From assembly GCA_963798805.1 (NCBI GenBank), contig CAWCVC010000011.1, forward strand, positions 62,001 to 126,000: DNA of 64,000 bases, written 5' to 3'. The translations under genes were made by a program, and so were the position numbers. The stretch is from CAVZCK01 sp963798805. Its GTDB lineage: Bacteria; Pseudomonadota; Alphaproteobacteria; Rhizobiales; Rhodomicrobiaceae. A model generated the notes under the pieces. It was not told the origin of the DNA. It made no database searches and worked only from the letters and a program-made list of their open reading frames with translations. Every line of letters begins with the position of its first letter. Position 1 is the first letter of the stretch. Below, piece by piece: positions 30,515 through 40,195 of the stretch.

Positions 30515-32626
30515 ATGCGGCCGGCCGTGCTCAATCCGCTGTTCGCCGATATCGGCGGGCTGGAGGGCGTTGGGCCACGCTATAAGATGCTGCTCGGAAA
30601 GCTGCTCCGGCCAGTGATCGGCGGCGAGGCGCGGATCATCGATCTGCTTTGGCATTTCCCCTCGGGACTCACCGATCGACGCGCCCAGCCCGCGATCACT
30701 GATGCGCAGCAGGGCGAGATCGTTACGCTCAAGGTCCGCGTCAAGAAACATTTTCCTTCACCGCCCCGCAACAGCCGCGCCCCCTATCGCGTCATCTGCG
30801 AGGATGAGAGCGGCGAGATCGAGCTGATCTTCTTCCACATAGAGCGCCCCTATATCGAGCGCCAGCTTCCCCTCGGCGAGATGCGGCTGATCTCCGGCCG
30901 GGTCGACCGCTACAGCCAGAAGCTGCAAATGCCGCATCCCGATTACATCCTGCCTGAGGACCAGTGGGATAGAATCCCGGCGCTGGAGCCGGTTTATCCG
31001 CTTTCGCAAGGGCTGACGCAGAAGCTGTTGTTCAGGCTCTTCACCCAGGCCATCGACCGGCTGCCCGACATGCCGGAATGGCTCGATAAGCGGCTGATCG
31101 AGGGGCGCGGCTGGCCGACATTCGTCGAAGCGCTGAAGATCCTGCACCGCCCTTCCGGCGAGGGCGATATGACGGCGAGCGGCCATGCGCGGGCGCGGCT
31201 CGCCTGTGACGAGCTGTTTGCCGGGCAGCTTGCGCTTGCGCTCCTGCGCCGTGGGTTCCGGCGGCGCGGCGGGCGCTCGGTCGTCGGTGACGGACGGATC
31301 GCCGCAAAGGTCACGAGCGCCCTGCCCTTCGAGCTGACGCGGTCGCAGCGCATCGCCCTCGGCGAGATCGAGGACGATATGGCGGCACCGCGGCGGATGC
31401 TGCGGCTGTTGCAGGGCGACGTCGGCAGCGGCAAGACCGTCGTTGCGCTTCTCGCCATGACGCGCGCGGTCGAGGCGGGCGCCCAGGCCACGCTGATGGC
31501 GCCGACCGAGATCCTGGCGCGCCAGCATCTGACGACCATTGCCCCGCTCTGCGAGGCGGCGGGCATCAGCGTTGCGCTTCTCACCGGCCGCGAGAAGGGC
31601 AAGAACCGCGCTGCCGTCCTCGAAGGGCTCGCATCCGGCGAGACGCAGATCGCCATCGGCACCCACGCTTTGTTCCAGCCCGATGTCGGCTTTGCCGATC
31701 TCGCCCTCGCGGTGATCGACGAACAGCACCGCTTCGGCGTGCATCAGCGCTTCGCCCTGCAGGCCAAGGGCAAACGCGGCGGCGCAGACATCCTGGTGAT
31801 GACGGCGACACCGATCCCGCGCACGCTGCAGATGACGCATTACGGCGACATGGACGTTTCCAAGCTCATGGAGAAACCCGCCGGCCGCAAGCCGATTCTG
31901 ACGCGCGCCGTGCCGATCGAGCGGCTCGACGAGGTGATCCGCGCCACCGGCCGCGCCATGCGCGAGGGCGCACAGATCTACTGGGTCTGCCCGCTGGTCG
32001 AAAGCTCGGCCAAGGTCGATCTGGCCGCCGCGGAGGAGCGCGCGGCGCATCTGCGCCAGCATTTCGGCGAAAGCGTCGGACTGGTACACGGCAGGACGAA
32101 AGGCGCTGAGAAGGATGCCGTGATGCGGGCCTTCAACGAGGGCGGCTTGCGCATCCTCGTTGCCACCACCGTGATCGAGGTCGGCGTCAATGTGCCGACG
32201 GCGACGATCATGGTCATCGAGCATGCCGAGCGCTTCGGCCTCGCCCAGCTTCACCAGCTACGCGGACGGGTCGGGCGCAGCGGTGCGCAAAGCTCCTGCA
32301 TTCTGCTTTACAACACACCCCTGCCCGACACGGCTCGCGCCCGGCTTGACATCATGCGTCAGACCGAGGACGGCTTCCGCATCGCGGAGGAAGATTTGAG
32401 GTTGCGTGGCGGCGGTGAGATCCTGGGCACGCGGCAGTCGGGCGATCCGGGCTTCCGCGTCGCCAACCTGCCGGGCGATGAGGAGCTTTTGCAGACGGCG
32501 CGCGACCAGACCAAATATCTGCTTGCCCGCGATCCTGAGCTGAGCTCCGACCAGGGTCAGGCCGCGCGGCTCTGCCTTTATCTCTTCGAACGGGATGAGG
32601 CGATCAGGCTGCTGCGCGCCGGTTGA
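30515..32626 (+). CDS. recG: ATP-dependent DNA helicase RecG
   Basis: 703 residues from ATG 30515, which gives the family opening MRPAVLNPLF; a GTG at 30461 would add 18 residues. The wedge/OB domain covers about 1-160. Helicase motifs are GDVGSGKTVVALLAM (near 303), LMAPTEILARQHL, DEQHRFGVHQRF, VMTATPIPRTLQMT and HQLRGRVGRSG, with LRGGGEILGTRQSG near the C terminus. RecG regresses stalled forks and processes Holliday junctions. It is divergent from sdhE-mfd and convergent with the SPOR gene. Confidence 0.97.
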   Translation: MRPAVLNPLFADIGGLEGVGPRYKMLLGKLLRPVIGGEARIIDLLWHFPSGLTDRRAQPAITDAQQGEIVTLKVRVKKHFPSPPRNSRAPYRVICEDESGEIELIFFHIERPYIERQLPLGEMRLISGRVDRYSQKLQMPHPDYILPEDQWDRIPALEPVYPLSQGLTQKLLFRLFTQAIDRLPDMPEWLDKRLIEGRGWPTFVEALKILHRPSGEGDMTASGHARARLACDELFAGQLALALLRRGFRRRGGRSVVGDGRIAAKVTSALPFELTRSQRIALGEIEDDMAAPRRMLRLLQGDVGSGKTVVALLAMTRAVEAGAQATLMAPTEILARQHLTTIAPLCEAAGISVALLTGREKGKNRAAVLEGLASGETQIAIGTHALFQPDVGFADLALAVIDEQHRFGVHQRFALQAKGKRGGADILVMTATPIPRTLQMTHYGDMDVSKLMEKPAGRKPILTRAVPIERLDEVIRATGRAMREGAQIYWVCPLVESSAKVDLAAAEERAAHLRQHFGESVGLVHGRTKGAEKDAVMRAFNEGGLRILVATTVIEVGVNVPTATIMVIEHAERFGLAQLHQLRGRVGRSGAQSSCILLYNTPLPDTARARLDIMRQTEDGFRIAEEDLRLRGGGEILGTRQSGDPGFRVANLPGDEELLQTARDQTKYLLARDPELSSDQGQAARLCLYLFERDEAIRLLRAG

Positions 32627-32632
32627 GCCGGC

Positions 32633-33568
32633 TCATTTCGAGATCAGCATACAGCTCAGACCCTTGGTCTTCAGCAGCTCACAGGTGGCGACGCCCTCGC
32701 CGCGCTGATAGGGTTCGGCAATGACCTTATAAAGCGTGCCGCCATCGCTCGTCGCCTTGATATGGATCGAGGGCGTGCGGCCGCCGAGCCATTCGCTGTA
32801 GCGCTTGGCGATCCGGTTGACTTCGTAGATGGCCTTATCCTCGGATTCGAGCGCGGCCATCTGGATGGCGAAGTCGCCGGTCGGCTCGCCTGCTGCTTTT
32901 CCCGCCCCTGACGAGGGTTCCTGCGCCTGAGGTTCGATGCGGGCGGTGGCTTCGATTTTCGCCGGCGTCGGCCTCGCCCGCTCGACGTGATGTGCCGCCG
33001 GCTGATTGCTCTCTGGCTGGGGCTGCGCCGATGTTTCGGACGAGCCGAACAGGCCGCTGAAAATACTGCCGATGCCGCTGGTTTGCTGTTCGGAGGGCGT
33101 GGTCTGAACGGCGGTGTCCCAGGACGCCGAGCGCGCGGGCCGGGCCGCGCTCTTTGACGACGCTTTGGGCGTTTCCGCGGCTGCCACGCTTTCCGAGGAG
33201 TTGGCCACGCCGAGCTTGCTCATGATGCGCTGCCGGCCCTGCTCGGCCTCGCTCTTGTCGCGGCCGCTCAGGCTCTGCATCCACAGCGCCGAATTATAGT
33301 CGGCAAGCGCATACGCATATTTGGCGAGCTTCTCCTGCGCCTGGGCACGCATCAGGAGCCCCTTGGCGGCAAGATCGGCGGGAACTTTCCCCGATTTCAA
33401 GGTCTGGTTGATGAGATCGATCGCTTTGACCGGGAGTCCCTGGTCGATCAGCTTGCTAGCCTGGGCGAGGCTGGCAGTGACGTTGTCGGCACGCACAGGC
33501 AAAACCGCCGCGGCGAACGACAGAACCGTCGCCGCCAGGACTAGCCGTATGCGGAAAAACTGAAACAT
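32633..33568 (-). CDS. Secreted SPOR-domain protein
   Basis: 311 residues. A signal peptide (about 1-29, LVLAATVLSFAAAVLPVRA) precedes a helical TPR-like region (about 32-105, e.g. ASKLIDQGLPVKAIDLINQ). A low-complexity Ser/Pro/Ala linker (about 115-220) leads to a C-terminal SPOR domain (about 228-308, FAIQMAALESEDKA to GLSCMLIS). SPOR domains bind denuded peptidoglycan at division sites. It lies downstream of glmU and glmS on the same strand, which fits a cell-wall role. ATG 33568 is chosen because it begins the signal peptide directly. Confidence 0.85.
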   Translation of the reverse strand: MFQFFRIRLVLAATVLSFAAAVLPVRADNVTASLAQASKLIDQGLPVKAIDLINQTLKSGKVPADLAAKGLLMRAQAQEKLAKYAYALADYNSALWMQSLSGRDKSEAEQGRQRIMSKLGVANSSESVAAAETPKASSKSAARPARSASWDTAVQTTPSEQQTSGIGSIFSGLFGSSETSAQPQPESNQPAAHHVERARPTPAKIEATARIEPQAQEPSSGAGKAAGEPTGDFAIQMAALESEDKAIYEVNRIAKRYSEWLGGRTPSIHIKATSDGGTLYKVIAEPYQRGEGVATCELLKTKGLSCMLISK

Positions 33569-33745
33569 GCCGATGGGAACTCTTACGCAAACGCCGCCTG
33601 ATTGCAACACCCCATAGCATCATATGAAACATAGAATTGCGACGAGAGATTGATGGACCACACCTCTATTCTGCAATTCTTCTTCTACGCCCGAACGGCC
33701 GCCGTCGCACCGGGAGGGACGCCCGCACGGCCCACGTAAATTGGC

Positions 33746-35566
33746 CTATTCGACCGTCACCGATTTCGCCAAATTGCGCGGCTGATCGACGTCGGTGCCG
33801 AGCAGCACGGCGGTGTGATAGGCAAGAAGCTGAACGGGCAGCGCATAAAGGATCGGCGAGACGAAGCCATGCGTCTTCGGCAGCCGGATGTCGGCGACGA
33901 GATCGGTGCCGGGCGCTTCGGCGTCTTCGCTGGTAATGAGAATGATCTGGCCGCCGCGCGCCGCGACCTCCTGCATGTTCGAGATGGTCTTGTCGTAAAG
34001 CGCATCGCGCGGGGCGACGACGATCACCGGCATGGCCTCGTCGATAAGTGCGATCGGCCCGTGTTTGAGCTCACCTGCGGCGTAACCTTCGGCGTGAATG
34101 TAGGAGATCTCCTTAAGCTTCAGCGCGCCTTCAAGAGCGATGGGGTAGTGCATGCCGCGCCCGAGATAGAGAACATTGCTGGCATGAGACAGGAGGTGCG
34201 CCACGCCTTCGATCTCATGCTCCCCCCGCAGCACGTCGGTCATGAGCCGGGGCAGCTCGATGAGGCTGCGGACCAGCTCGGCTTCCTGGCCTGTGTCGAT
34301 CGCTCTGCGCGCGCGGGCGGCGGCGATGGCCATGGCGGCGAGCAAGGTGAGCTGGCTGGTGAATGCCTTGGTCGAGGCGACGCCGATCTCCGGGCCGGCC
34401 AGCGTCGGCAGGATGGCGTCCGACTCGCGCGCGATCGTCGATTGCGGCACGTTGACGATGGAAAGGATCGTCTGTTTCCGATCGCGGCAATAGCGCAGGG
34501 CTGCGAGCGTGTCGGCGGTCTCGCCGGATTGGGAAATGAAGAGCGCGAGCCCGCCATCAGGCAGCGGCGCCTCGCGATAGCGGAATTCCGAGGCGATATC
34601 GATCTCGACCGGCAGGCGCGCATAGCGCTCGAACCAGTATTTGCTGATCAGCCCGGCATAGAAGGCCGTGCCGCAGGCGGCGATGGTCAGCCGCGACAGC
34701 TTCGCGAAATCGACGCCGATGTCGGGCAGCACCACGCGCTCTTCGGCAAAATGGACATAATGGCCAAGCGTATGGCTGATCACATCCGGCTGCTCGTGGA
34801 TCTCCTTGGCCATGAAATGGCGGTGGTTGCCCTTATCGGCGAGGAGCGCGCTTGCCTGAGTAAGCTGGATGGGCCTGGCGACCTTTGCGCCGCTCTCGTC
34901 GCGAACGGTCGCGCCGCTGCGGGTGACGACGGCCCAGTCGCCGTCATCGAGATAGGCAACGCGGTCGGTGAACGGCGCGAGCGCGATCGCGTCCGAGCCG
35001 AGGAACATCTCGCCATGACCATAGCCGACGGCCAGCGGACTGCCGCGCCGCGCGCCGATCAGCAGGTCATCATGGCCGGAGAACAGCATGGCGAGCGCGA
35101 ATGCGCCTTCGAGGCGCTTCAGGCTCGCGGCTACCGCGGCTTCGGGCTCGGCGCCGCGGTCCAATTCGCGCGAGATCAGATGCACGATCACTTCGGTGTC
35201 AGTGTCGGTTTCGAACGCCGCGCCGGCATCCTCCAGCTCACAGCGAAGCTCACGGAAATTCTCGATGATGCCGTTATGGACGACCGAGACGAGCGCCGTC
35301 ATATGCGGATGGGCGTTGCGCTCGCTCGGCGCCCCATGCGTCGCCCAGCGCGTGTGCCCGATGCCGCTGGTGCCGGTGAGCGGCTCCTCGGCGAGCAGGT
35401 TTTCGAGATTGCGCAGCTTGCCCTGAGCGCGGCGCCGGACCAGGCGGCCGTTTTCGAGCGTGGCGACCCCGGCGGAGTCATAGCCGCGATATTCGAGCCG
35501 CTTCAGCGCGTCGACCAGACTGCCGGCAACCGGCTGCTTGCCCAGAATACCGATGATGCCGCACAT
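33746..35566 (-). CDS. glmS: Glutamine-fructose-6-phosphate aminotransferase (isomerizing)
   Basis: 606 residues making glucosamine-6-phosphate from fructose-6-phosphate and glutamine. The N-terminal Cys2 nucleophile is in MCGIIGILGKQP, with GHTRWATHGAPSERNAHPH in the glutaminase domain. Two SIS sugar-isomerase domains follow (CGTAFYAGLISKYW, SQSGETADTLAALR, ASTKAFTSQLTLLA), and the sequence ends with LAKSVTVE, the conserved C-terminal tail. It is 150 bases downstream of glmU, and together they supply UDP-GlcNAc. No glmS ribozyme is expected in this group, and none was noticed. Confidence 0.98.
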   Translation of the reverse strand: MCGIIGILGKQPVAGSLVDALKRLEYRGYDSAGVATLENGRLVRRRAQGKLRNLENLLAEEPLTGTSGIGHTRWATHGAPSERNAHPHMTALVSVVHNGIIENFRELRCELEDAGAAFETDTDTEVIVHLISRELDRGAEPEAAVAASLKRLEGAFALAMLFSGHDDLLIGARRGSPLAVGYGHGEMFLGSDAIALAPFTDRVAYLDDGDWAVVTRSGATVRDESGAKVARPIQLTQASALLADKGNHRHFMAKEIHEQPDVISHTLGHYVHFAEERVVLPDIGVDFAKLSRLTIAACGTAFYAGLISKYWFERYARLPVEIDIASEFRYREAPLPDGGLALFISQSGETADTLAALRYCRDRKQTILSIVNVPQSTIARESDAILPTLAGPEIGVASTKAFTSQLTLLAAMAIAAARARRAIDTGQEAELVRSLIELPRLMTDVLRGEHEIEGVAHLLSHASNVLYLGRGMHYPIALEGALKLKEISYIHAEGYAAGELKHGPIALIDEAMPVIVVAPRDALYDKTISNMQEVAARGGQIILITSEDAEAPGTDLVADIRLPKTHGFVSPILYALPVQLLAYHTAVLLGTDVDQPRNLAKSVTVE

Positions 35567-35715
35567 AGTATCTCCTTAAGTCATCTCATCGCCTCGCAGC
35601 TGCGAGACAAAATGGCGCGCGAGAATCGTCTTAAGCGCCGGGCGCGGCGAAACCAAATCAAAGCCGATTACAGAGTGTTTCAGCGCCCTTACCCAATACT
35701 GACGCCGGCGGAAAT

Positions 35716-37065
35716 TTATGTCCGGCCTTGCTTGTGCTTTTCTCGGTTCCGCGCGGCCCAGCCGGGTTTGCTGATCTGCCGCGATCGCTCCAGCGCCAGC
35801 GCATCCGGTTCGACATCGTGCGTCACCACGCTGCCCGTGCCGATATAGGCGCCCGCGCCGATCTTCACCGGTGCCACCAGCGCGCTGTTGGAGCCGATGA
35901 AGGCGCCTTCGCCGATCTCGGTGAAATGTTTGTCGAAGCCGTTATAGTTGCAGATAATCGTGCCGGCGCCGAGATTGGCGCCCGCGCCGACATGGGCGTC
36001 GCCGACATAGGCGAGATGATTGACCTTAGCGCCCTGATCGAGCACCGCCTTCTTCACCTCGACGAAATTGCCGATCTTGACGCCGGGACCGATCTCCGCG
36101 CCCGGCCGCAGCCGCGCGAATGGCCCGACGATGGCGCCGGCGCGGATACGGGCCTGCTCGAAATGGCAGTTGGCCTTGATTTCCACACCGTCCTCGACCG
36201 TCACGCCGGGGCCGAAGAACACATTCGGCTCTACGATCACGTCGCGTCCGAGTTTCGTGTCGTAGCTGAAGGTGACGGTCTCCGGCGCGATCAGCGTGGC
36301 GCCGGCGCACATCGCCGCCTCGCGCAGCCGCGCCTGCATCAGCGCCTCGGCGCGGGCAAGCTGGACGCGGTCGTTGACGCCGAAGACCTCCTCCTCGGGG
36401 CAGGTCTCGACCCCAATGCGCAGCCCATCGGCGCGCGCCAGCTCGACCACGTCGGTCAGATAATATTCGCCCTGCGCGTTCGCGTTGTCGATCCGCTCCA
36501 GCAGAGACAAGGCGATGCCGGCGCGGAAGGCCATGACACCGGAATTGCACAGAGTGATCGCGCGCTCGGCCGGGCTCGCATCGCGGTCCTCCCGGATGGC
36601 GGCGAGCACGCCGTTCTCGTCCAGGATAAGCCGGCCATAGCCGCTCGGGTCGGCCGCCTCGCAGCCGAGCACCGCCAGGGAAGCGCCGCCAGTGAGTGCG
36701 CCTCGCAGGCGCGCCAGGCTTTCGGGCCTGAGCAGCGGCGTATCGCCACAAAGCACCAGCGCATCGTCATCGCTTGCGGCCAGTGCGTCGCGGGCGGCAA
36801 GCACTGCGTTGGCCGTGCCGAGCCGCTCCGGCTGGAGATAGAATTCGGCGCCCGGCGCGGTGTCGGCGAGCGAGCTGCGCACCTCATCCATATCGGGGCC
36901 GATCACCACGGCGATCCGCGACGCGCCTGCCTCGACCGCGGCCGCCGCCGCATGGGCCAGCATCGGCCGTCCGGCGACGGCATGCATGACCTTCGGCCGC
37001 GCCGATTTCATGCGGGTGCCAAGTCCGGCGGCCAGAATGATCGAAAGCCAGGGCTGCGAATGCAT
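35716..37065 (-). CDS. glmU: Bifunctional N-acetylglucosamine-1-phosphate uridyltransferase/glucosamine-1-phosphate acetyltransferase
   Basis: 449 residues. The N-terminal pyrophosphorylase domain shows LAAGLGTRMKSARPKVMH, LCGDTPLL and EYYLTDVVELAR. The C-terminal left-handed beta-helix acetyltransferase has repeated hexapeptides and NHLAYVGDAHVGAGANLG, CNYNGFDKH and IGSNSALVAPV. It makes UDP-GlcNAc for peptidoglycan and lipid A. ATG 37065 starts exactly before the nucleotide-binding strand; the frame is open further upstream, but that sequence has no family resemblance. Confidence 0.97.
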   Translation of the reverse strand: MHSQPWLSIILAAGLGTRMKSARPKVMHAVAGRPMLAHAAAAAVEAGASRIAVVIGPDMDEVRSSLADTAPGAEFYLQPERLGTANAVLAARDALAASDDDALVLCGDTPLLRPESLARLRGALTGGASLAVLGCEAADPSGYGRLILDENGVLAAIREDRDASPAERAITLCNSGVMAFRAGIALSLLERIDNANAQGEYYLTDVVELARADGLRIGVETCPEEEVFGVNDRVQLARAEALMQARLREAAMCAGATLIAPETVTFSYDTKLGRDVIVEPNVFFGPGVTVEDGVEIKANCHFEQARIRAGAIVGPFARLRPGAEIGPGVKIGNFVEVKKAVLDQGAKVNHLAYVGDAHVGAGANLGAGTIICNYNGFDKHFTEIGEGAFIGSNSALVAPVKIGAGAYIGTGSVVTHDVEPDALALERSRQISKPGWAARNREKHKQGRT

Positions 37066-37153
37066 GGTCTCGTCTCGTGGCGATTGCTGGGTCAAGTCTT
37101 GCCTCAATGCGTCAGCGGGAAGAAAACGCTCAATCCCCAATTCGCGCGGCGGC

Positions 37154-37384
37154 TCAATCGCGGTCGTCGCCGGGATAAGGAGCGCAGCTATTGGTACCCG
37201 CCCAGGCATAGAGCGGACAATAGCGGAATATCCCAGTCGCGGCGAAGACGGCGCCCGCGATCCACGCAATCCACGCGGGAGTCTCCGGCAGGCCTGGCCC
37301 GATTCTGCCATAGCTCCAGGCGAGAAGCGCCACCCCGAGAGTCAACCGTACAACCGCGTCCAACACGCCGACATTCGTCATCAT
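37154..37384 (-). CDS. DUF2892 (YgaP-type) small membrane protein
   Basis: 76 residues with two hydrophobic helices (about 10-28 and 36-52) and the family ending GIFRYCPLYAWAGTNSC. The opening MTNVGVLDAVVRLTLG is the standard DUF2892 N terminus. The first of two adjacent ATGs is placed immediately after AGGAG, so the second (37381) may be used. The rhodanese domain of YgaP is absent. Function unknown. Confidence 0.8.
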   Translation of the reverse strand: MMTNVGVLDAVVRLTLGVALLAWSYGRIGPGLPETPAWIAWIAGAVFAATGIFRYCPLYAWAGTNSCAPYPGDDRD

Positions 37385-37433
37385 CTCCTGCCCTACACGT
37401 CGCCCATTGCTTCAAGTCTAGCATGGCCGCAAA

Positions 37434-37463
37434 ATGAAAAAAGCCGCTGATACCAGCGGCTTT
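37434..37463 (-). terminator. Rho-independent terminator of the porin gene
   Basis: Read on the minus strand, AAAGCCGCTG-GTAT-CAGCGGCTTT is a perfect 10-bp stem (37440-37463) followed by more T residues, about 45 bases after the porin stop. The opposite strand lacks a long T run, so it works best for the porin transcript. Confidence 0.85.
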
Positions 37464-37508
37464 AGTTTCAAGAACCTTATTTTTATTCTGAGTCGCTGAC
37501 GGCCCGGA

Positions 37509-38720
37509 TCAGAACTTGATCCGCGAACCGATGAGCACCGTGCTGAAGTCGTCGGGACTGAATGGCTCCCCATCCGAGACGAAGCTGTCGTAGCTCCAGT
37601 TGGTGTACTGGGCGTAAAGCTCCAGCGCTGCGCTGTCAATCTTCTGCACAACACCGAAGCCCCAACGCGTGCCCTGACTGCCGTCGAAGGCGAAATCGTT
37701 GTAATCGCCATATTCGCCGTAGATCGTCGTCGAGCCGTAAGGCATCAGCTTGCGCTCGAAGCCGAGCTGGAAGTACCAGAAGTCCTCATCCTGGAGAGCG
37801 GCGCCACTCGAGTTTCTCCGATCCGTGGCCTTGCCGGCGGCAAAGGCGCCGTAAATGCCTGTCGGAACATGCATGATGGAGATTGAACCGCTGAGAACGT
37901 TCTGATCGTTGACGCTCGTGTCGGTCGCCTCGGAGCCCATCTGATAGGCGATGCCCGCGGCGATCCGGATCGAGTTCCACTCTCTCTTGAAGCGCAGAGC
38001 AACATCGGCATAGTCGTTCTCGCCCCAGGACGCGGACACGATAAAGCCGTAGATCGACGGCGAGTCGTAACGGATCAGGTCGAGACGGTTACCGTCGAGA
38101 TCGTTGGCGAAGTTCTTGACCAGGAAGCCGCCGGATCCGATGACAACGAAGCTGTTGCCCACGCTGACCAGGGAGCTGCTGATCGAGTTGCCGAGCACAA
38201 TCTCGTTGATACCGTCGGCGGAGGACGACTGCTGACCGATGGTCAGACGGCCGAGCCGCTCGCTCTCGATATAGAGATTGTTCATACGGATGACGATCTC
38301 GCTCGGATTTCCGTCGTCATTGCTCTGATCGACTTTGTCCGAAGCTGCGTCCTGGTAGTCGAACTCCATGTTGTAGCCGGCGGTCCAGCCAGGCCGGATC
38401 GTCGCCTTGCCAATCAAACCGATACGGCTTCCCGACGTATCGTTATCGACGACATAGGCGTCGCTGTCGCTGCCGTCGTCCCAGATCATGAGGGCCTTGT
38501 TGACCTGCCCGTAGACCTGGACCGAGACGACCCGATTGCCCTTCCGGACAGTCGTGGCTTCGAGTTCCGCGACGCGCTCCTCAAGATCCGCGCAGCATCC
38601 GCCGCCCAGATCAGCCGCTTTCGCCGGAGCATAAGCAAAGTTGCCCATGAGTATACCAGCCGCCGCGACTAAAGTCGTCAGACTTGTTGTCTTCATGAAT
38701 CCGCGAATCATCATTTTCAC
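37509..38720 (-). CDS. Outer-membrane porin (alphaproteobacterial porin family)
   Basis: About 403 residues. After a signal peptide ending PAKAADLGGGCCADLEERV (cleavage near AKA-AD), a short coiled segment leads to VSVQVYGQVNKALMIWDDG, the first strand of an alphaproteobacterial 16-stranded porin. The protein is rich in alternating hydrophobic strands and ends in IGSRIKF with the terminal phenylalanine needed for BAM assembly. Four Met codons occur within the first nine residues, so the exact start is uncertain. A strong terminator follows. It is probably a major general porin. Confidence 0.9.
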   Translation of the reverse strand: MKMMIRGFMKTTSLTTLVAAAGILMGNFAYAPAKAADLGGGCCADLEERVAELEATTVRKGNRVVSVQVYGQVNKALMIWDDGSDSDAYVVDNDTSGSRIGLIGKATIRPGWTAGYNMEFDYQDAASDKVDQSNDDGNPSEIVIRMNNLYIESERLGRLTIGQQSSSADGINEIVLGNSISSSLVSVGNSFVVIGSGGFLVKNFANDLDGNRLDLIRYDSPSIYGFIVSASWGENDYADVALRFKREWNSIRIAAGIAYQMGSEATDTSVNDQNVLSGSISIMHVPTGIYGAFAAGKATDRRNSSGAALQDEDFWYFQLGFERKLMPYGSTTIYGEYGDYNDFAFDGSQGTRWGFGVVQKIDSAALELYAQYTNWSYDSFVSDGEPFSPDDFSTVLIGSRIKF

Positions 38721-39084
38721 CGCTGAGCGGGCTCCATGTTAGAATTTGCAGGTTGCTTTCCCTGCTTTTGCCTTTCCGAAAAACGCGGTCACTCATGGTG
38801 GGAATCGGCATCTGCAACTCTTCATTGCATCAATCGGCTTATATGCAATTTTTGGTTGCGGCAACGTTAATTCAGGCGACGCCACAGGAATCTTCGAAGC
38901 TCTGTGACATATTTGCAAAGTTGTTGCTGGAAGCCGTTTTGCTCAAAAAGCAGGCAGCGATTCCGCAAAGCTTTCGGCCGAAAGGTCCGCCGCAGGTTCT
39001 GCCTCAAAAGTCTCGTCACAACGGTCGGGCAGGCCCGATTCGACGGCCGTCGTTGCCGGAAGCGGGAAGTAGAACGCCGCCGTC
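38721..39084. other. Intergenic region upstream of the porin gene
   Basis: About 360 bases between the HlyD-like gene stop and the porin start, AT-richer than average near 38820-38950. It should contain the porin promoter and a long 5' leader. I see no gene or clear structure; short frames in it show no family resemblance. Confidence 0.45.
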
Positions 39085-40080
39085 TTAAAAGTAACGTGCG
39101 GTAATCCACACTTTGGCATGGAGCGGGAAGGACGATGACTGGGACAGCGTGATCTTGGCAAGCTGGCTGCGGTCGGTCGGCTTGAAAGTGTTCTGAAACT
39201 CTTTCGCCAGCGTATCTGTCACCGGCAGAATCTCGGCGATCACCCCGGCGACGGACTGCCGCCCGTCGGAGACGGTCACCTTCTGATTCGGCTTAATGGA
39301 GAATAAATAGCGCGGCGGCAGATAGGCGAGCACGTAGGGCTCGCCCGAAAAGATTGAAAGCATAGGCTCGCCGACCCGGTAGACATGGCCGACGGATGGG
39401 ACCGTTGCGCCGATAGACCCGGTCGCTGGCGCCCGCACGATGCCGCCGGCGTAATGCGACTCGAGATTGCTCAATGCCTCCTCGGCGACCTGCCGGGCCT
39501 GTTGGAGCGTGGACAGCTCCCGCTCCAGGGTCTTCAGCTGAGTCGTCAGCTTGATCCGATCCTGCTGGGCATTGTAGCTGGCGGTGAGCGCACCATTATA
39601 GCCCGATGCGGTGGCAAATCCGGCCTTGTCGAGTTCATCGAACTTGTTCACGACCTTGGTCGTCTCCTCCTCGCGCTTCCTGGCCAGGGGCAGCAATTCG
39701 GCAACGCTCCCGGAGCGGATTCGAAACTCGACATTGTCCGAGACGAGGCGTGCGCGGCGCGCAGACAGATCGGCCAGGTGCTCCAAAATGTCGCTCGACT
39801 GCAGACGCAGCAGCGTCTGCCCCTGCTTCACCTGCTGGCCTGCCTTGACGCCGATATCCTCGATCCGCGAGACATAGGTGGTGGCGATGATGTTCTCGTC
39901 CTTCAGCACGAGACCGTCGGCACGCAGGAAAATGAAATCGCCGAAGAGATAATTCGCCACTACGAGGGCGAAAATCCCCAGCACGGTGAGATAGATCAGC
40001 CGGCCGGTGGAGTGCGGGGCCTTGCGCTTCTCATTGACGAGGGCATCAGGCCGGGGCCGTTTCTTCAAACCTCTGATCAT
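39085..40080 (-). CDS. HlyD-like membrane-fusion/periplasmic adaptor protein
   Basis: 331 residues with one N-terminal membrane helix (about 24-47, LIYLTVLGIFALVVANYLFG). A biotinyl-lipoyl-like half (IEDIGVKAGQQVKQGQTLLRL) follows, then a coiled-coil hairpin (about 100-200), the second lipoyl half (GIVRAPATGSIGATVPSVGHV) and a beta-barrel end. ATG 40080 has GGAG six bases upstream; ATG 40086 is also possible. No ABC or RND pump partner is adjacent. The only close same-strand neighbour is the zinc-ribbon response regulator 115 bases upstream. Comparable adaptors occur in exopolysaccharide export, but that role is inference. Confidence 0.82.
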   Translation of the reverse strand: MIRGLKKRPRPDALVNEKRKAPHSTGRLIYLTVLGIFALVVANYLFGDFIFLRADGLVLKDENIIATTYVSRIEDIGVKAGQQVKQGQTLLRLQSSDILEHLADLSARRARLVSDNVEFRIRSGSVAELLPLARKREEETTKVVNKFDELDKAGFATASGYNGALTASYNAQQDRIKLTTQLKTLERELSTLQQARQVAEEALSNLESHYAGGIVRAPATGSIGATVPSVGHVYRVGEPMLSIFSGEPYVLAYLPPRYLFSIKPNQKVTVSDGRQSVAGVIAEILPVTDTLAKEFQNTFKPTDRSQLAKITLSQSSSFPLHAKVWITARYF

Positions 40081-40195
40081 GACCATCTCCGGATCACGCG
40101 GCGCGCCAGGGCCGCCTTGTTGTTTTGTCTCGACCCATCAGCAGCGCCGTAGAGGCACCGCCACAACATCGAACCGTCCGCGCCCCCTCGCCTTT

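Noticed and set aside
33815..35848. Long plus-strand open frame opposite glmS
   Set aside because: Antisense shadow of a GC-rich conserved gene; no recognisable domain.
35728..37437. Long plus-strand open frame opposite glmU
   Set aside because: Same reason: composition artefact of the hexapeptide-rich gene on the other strand.
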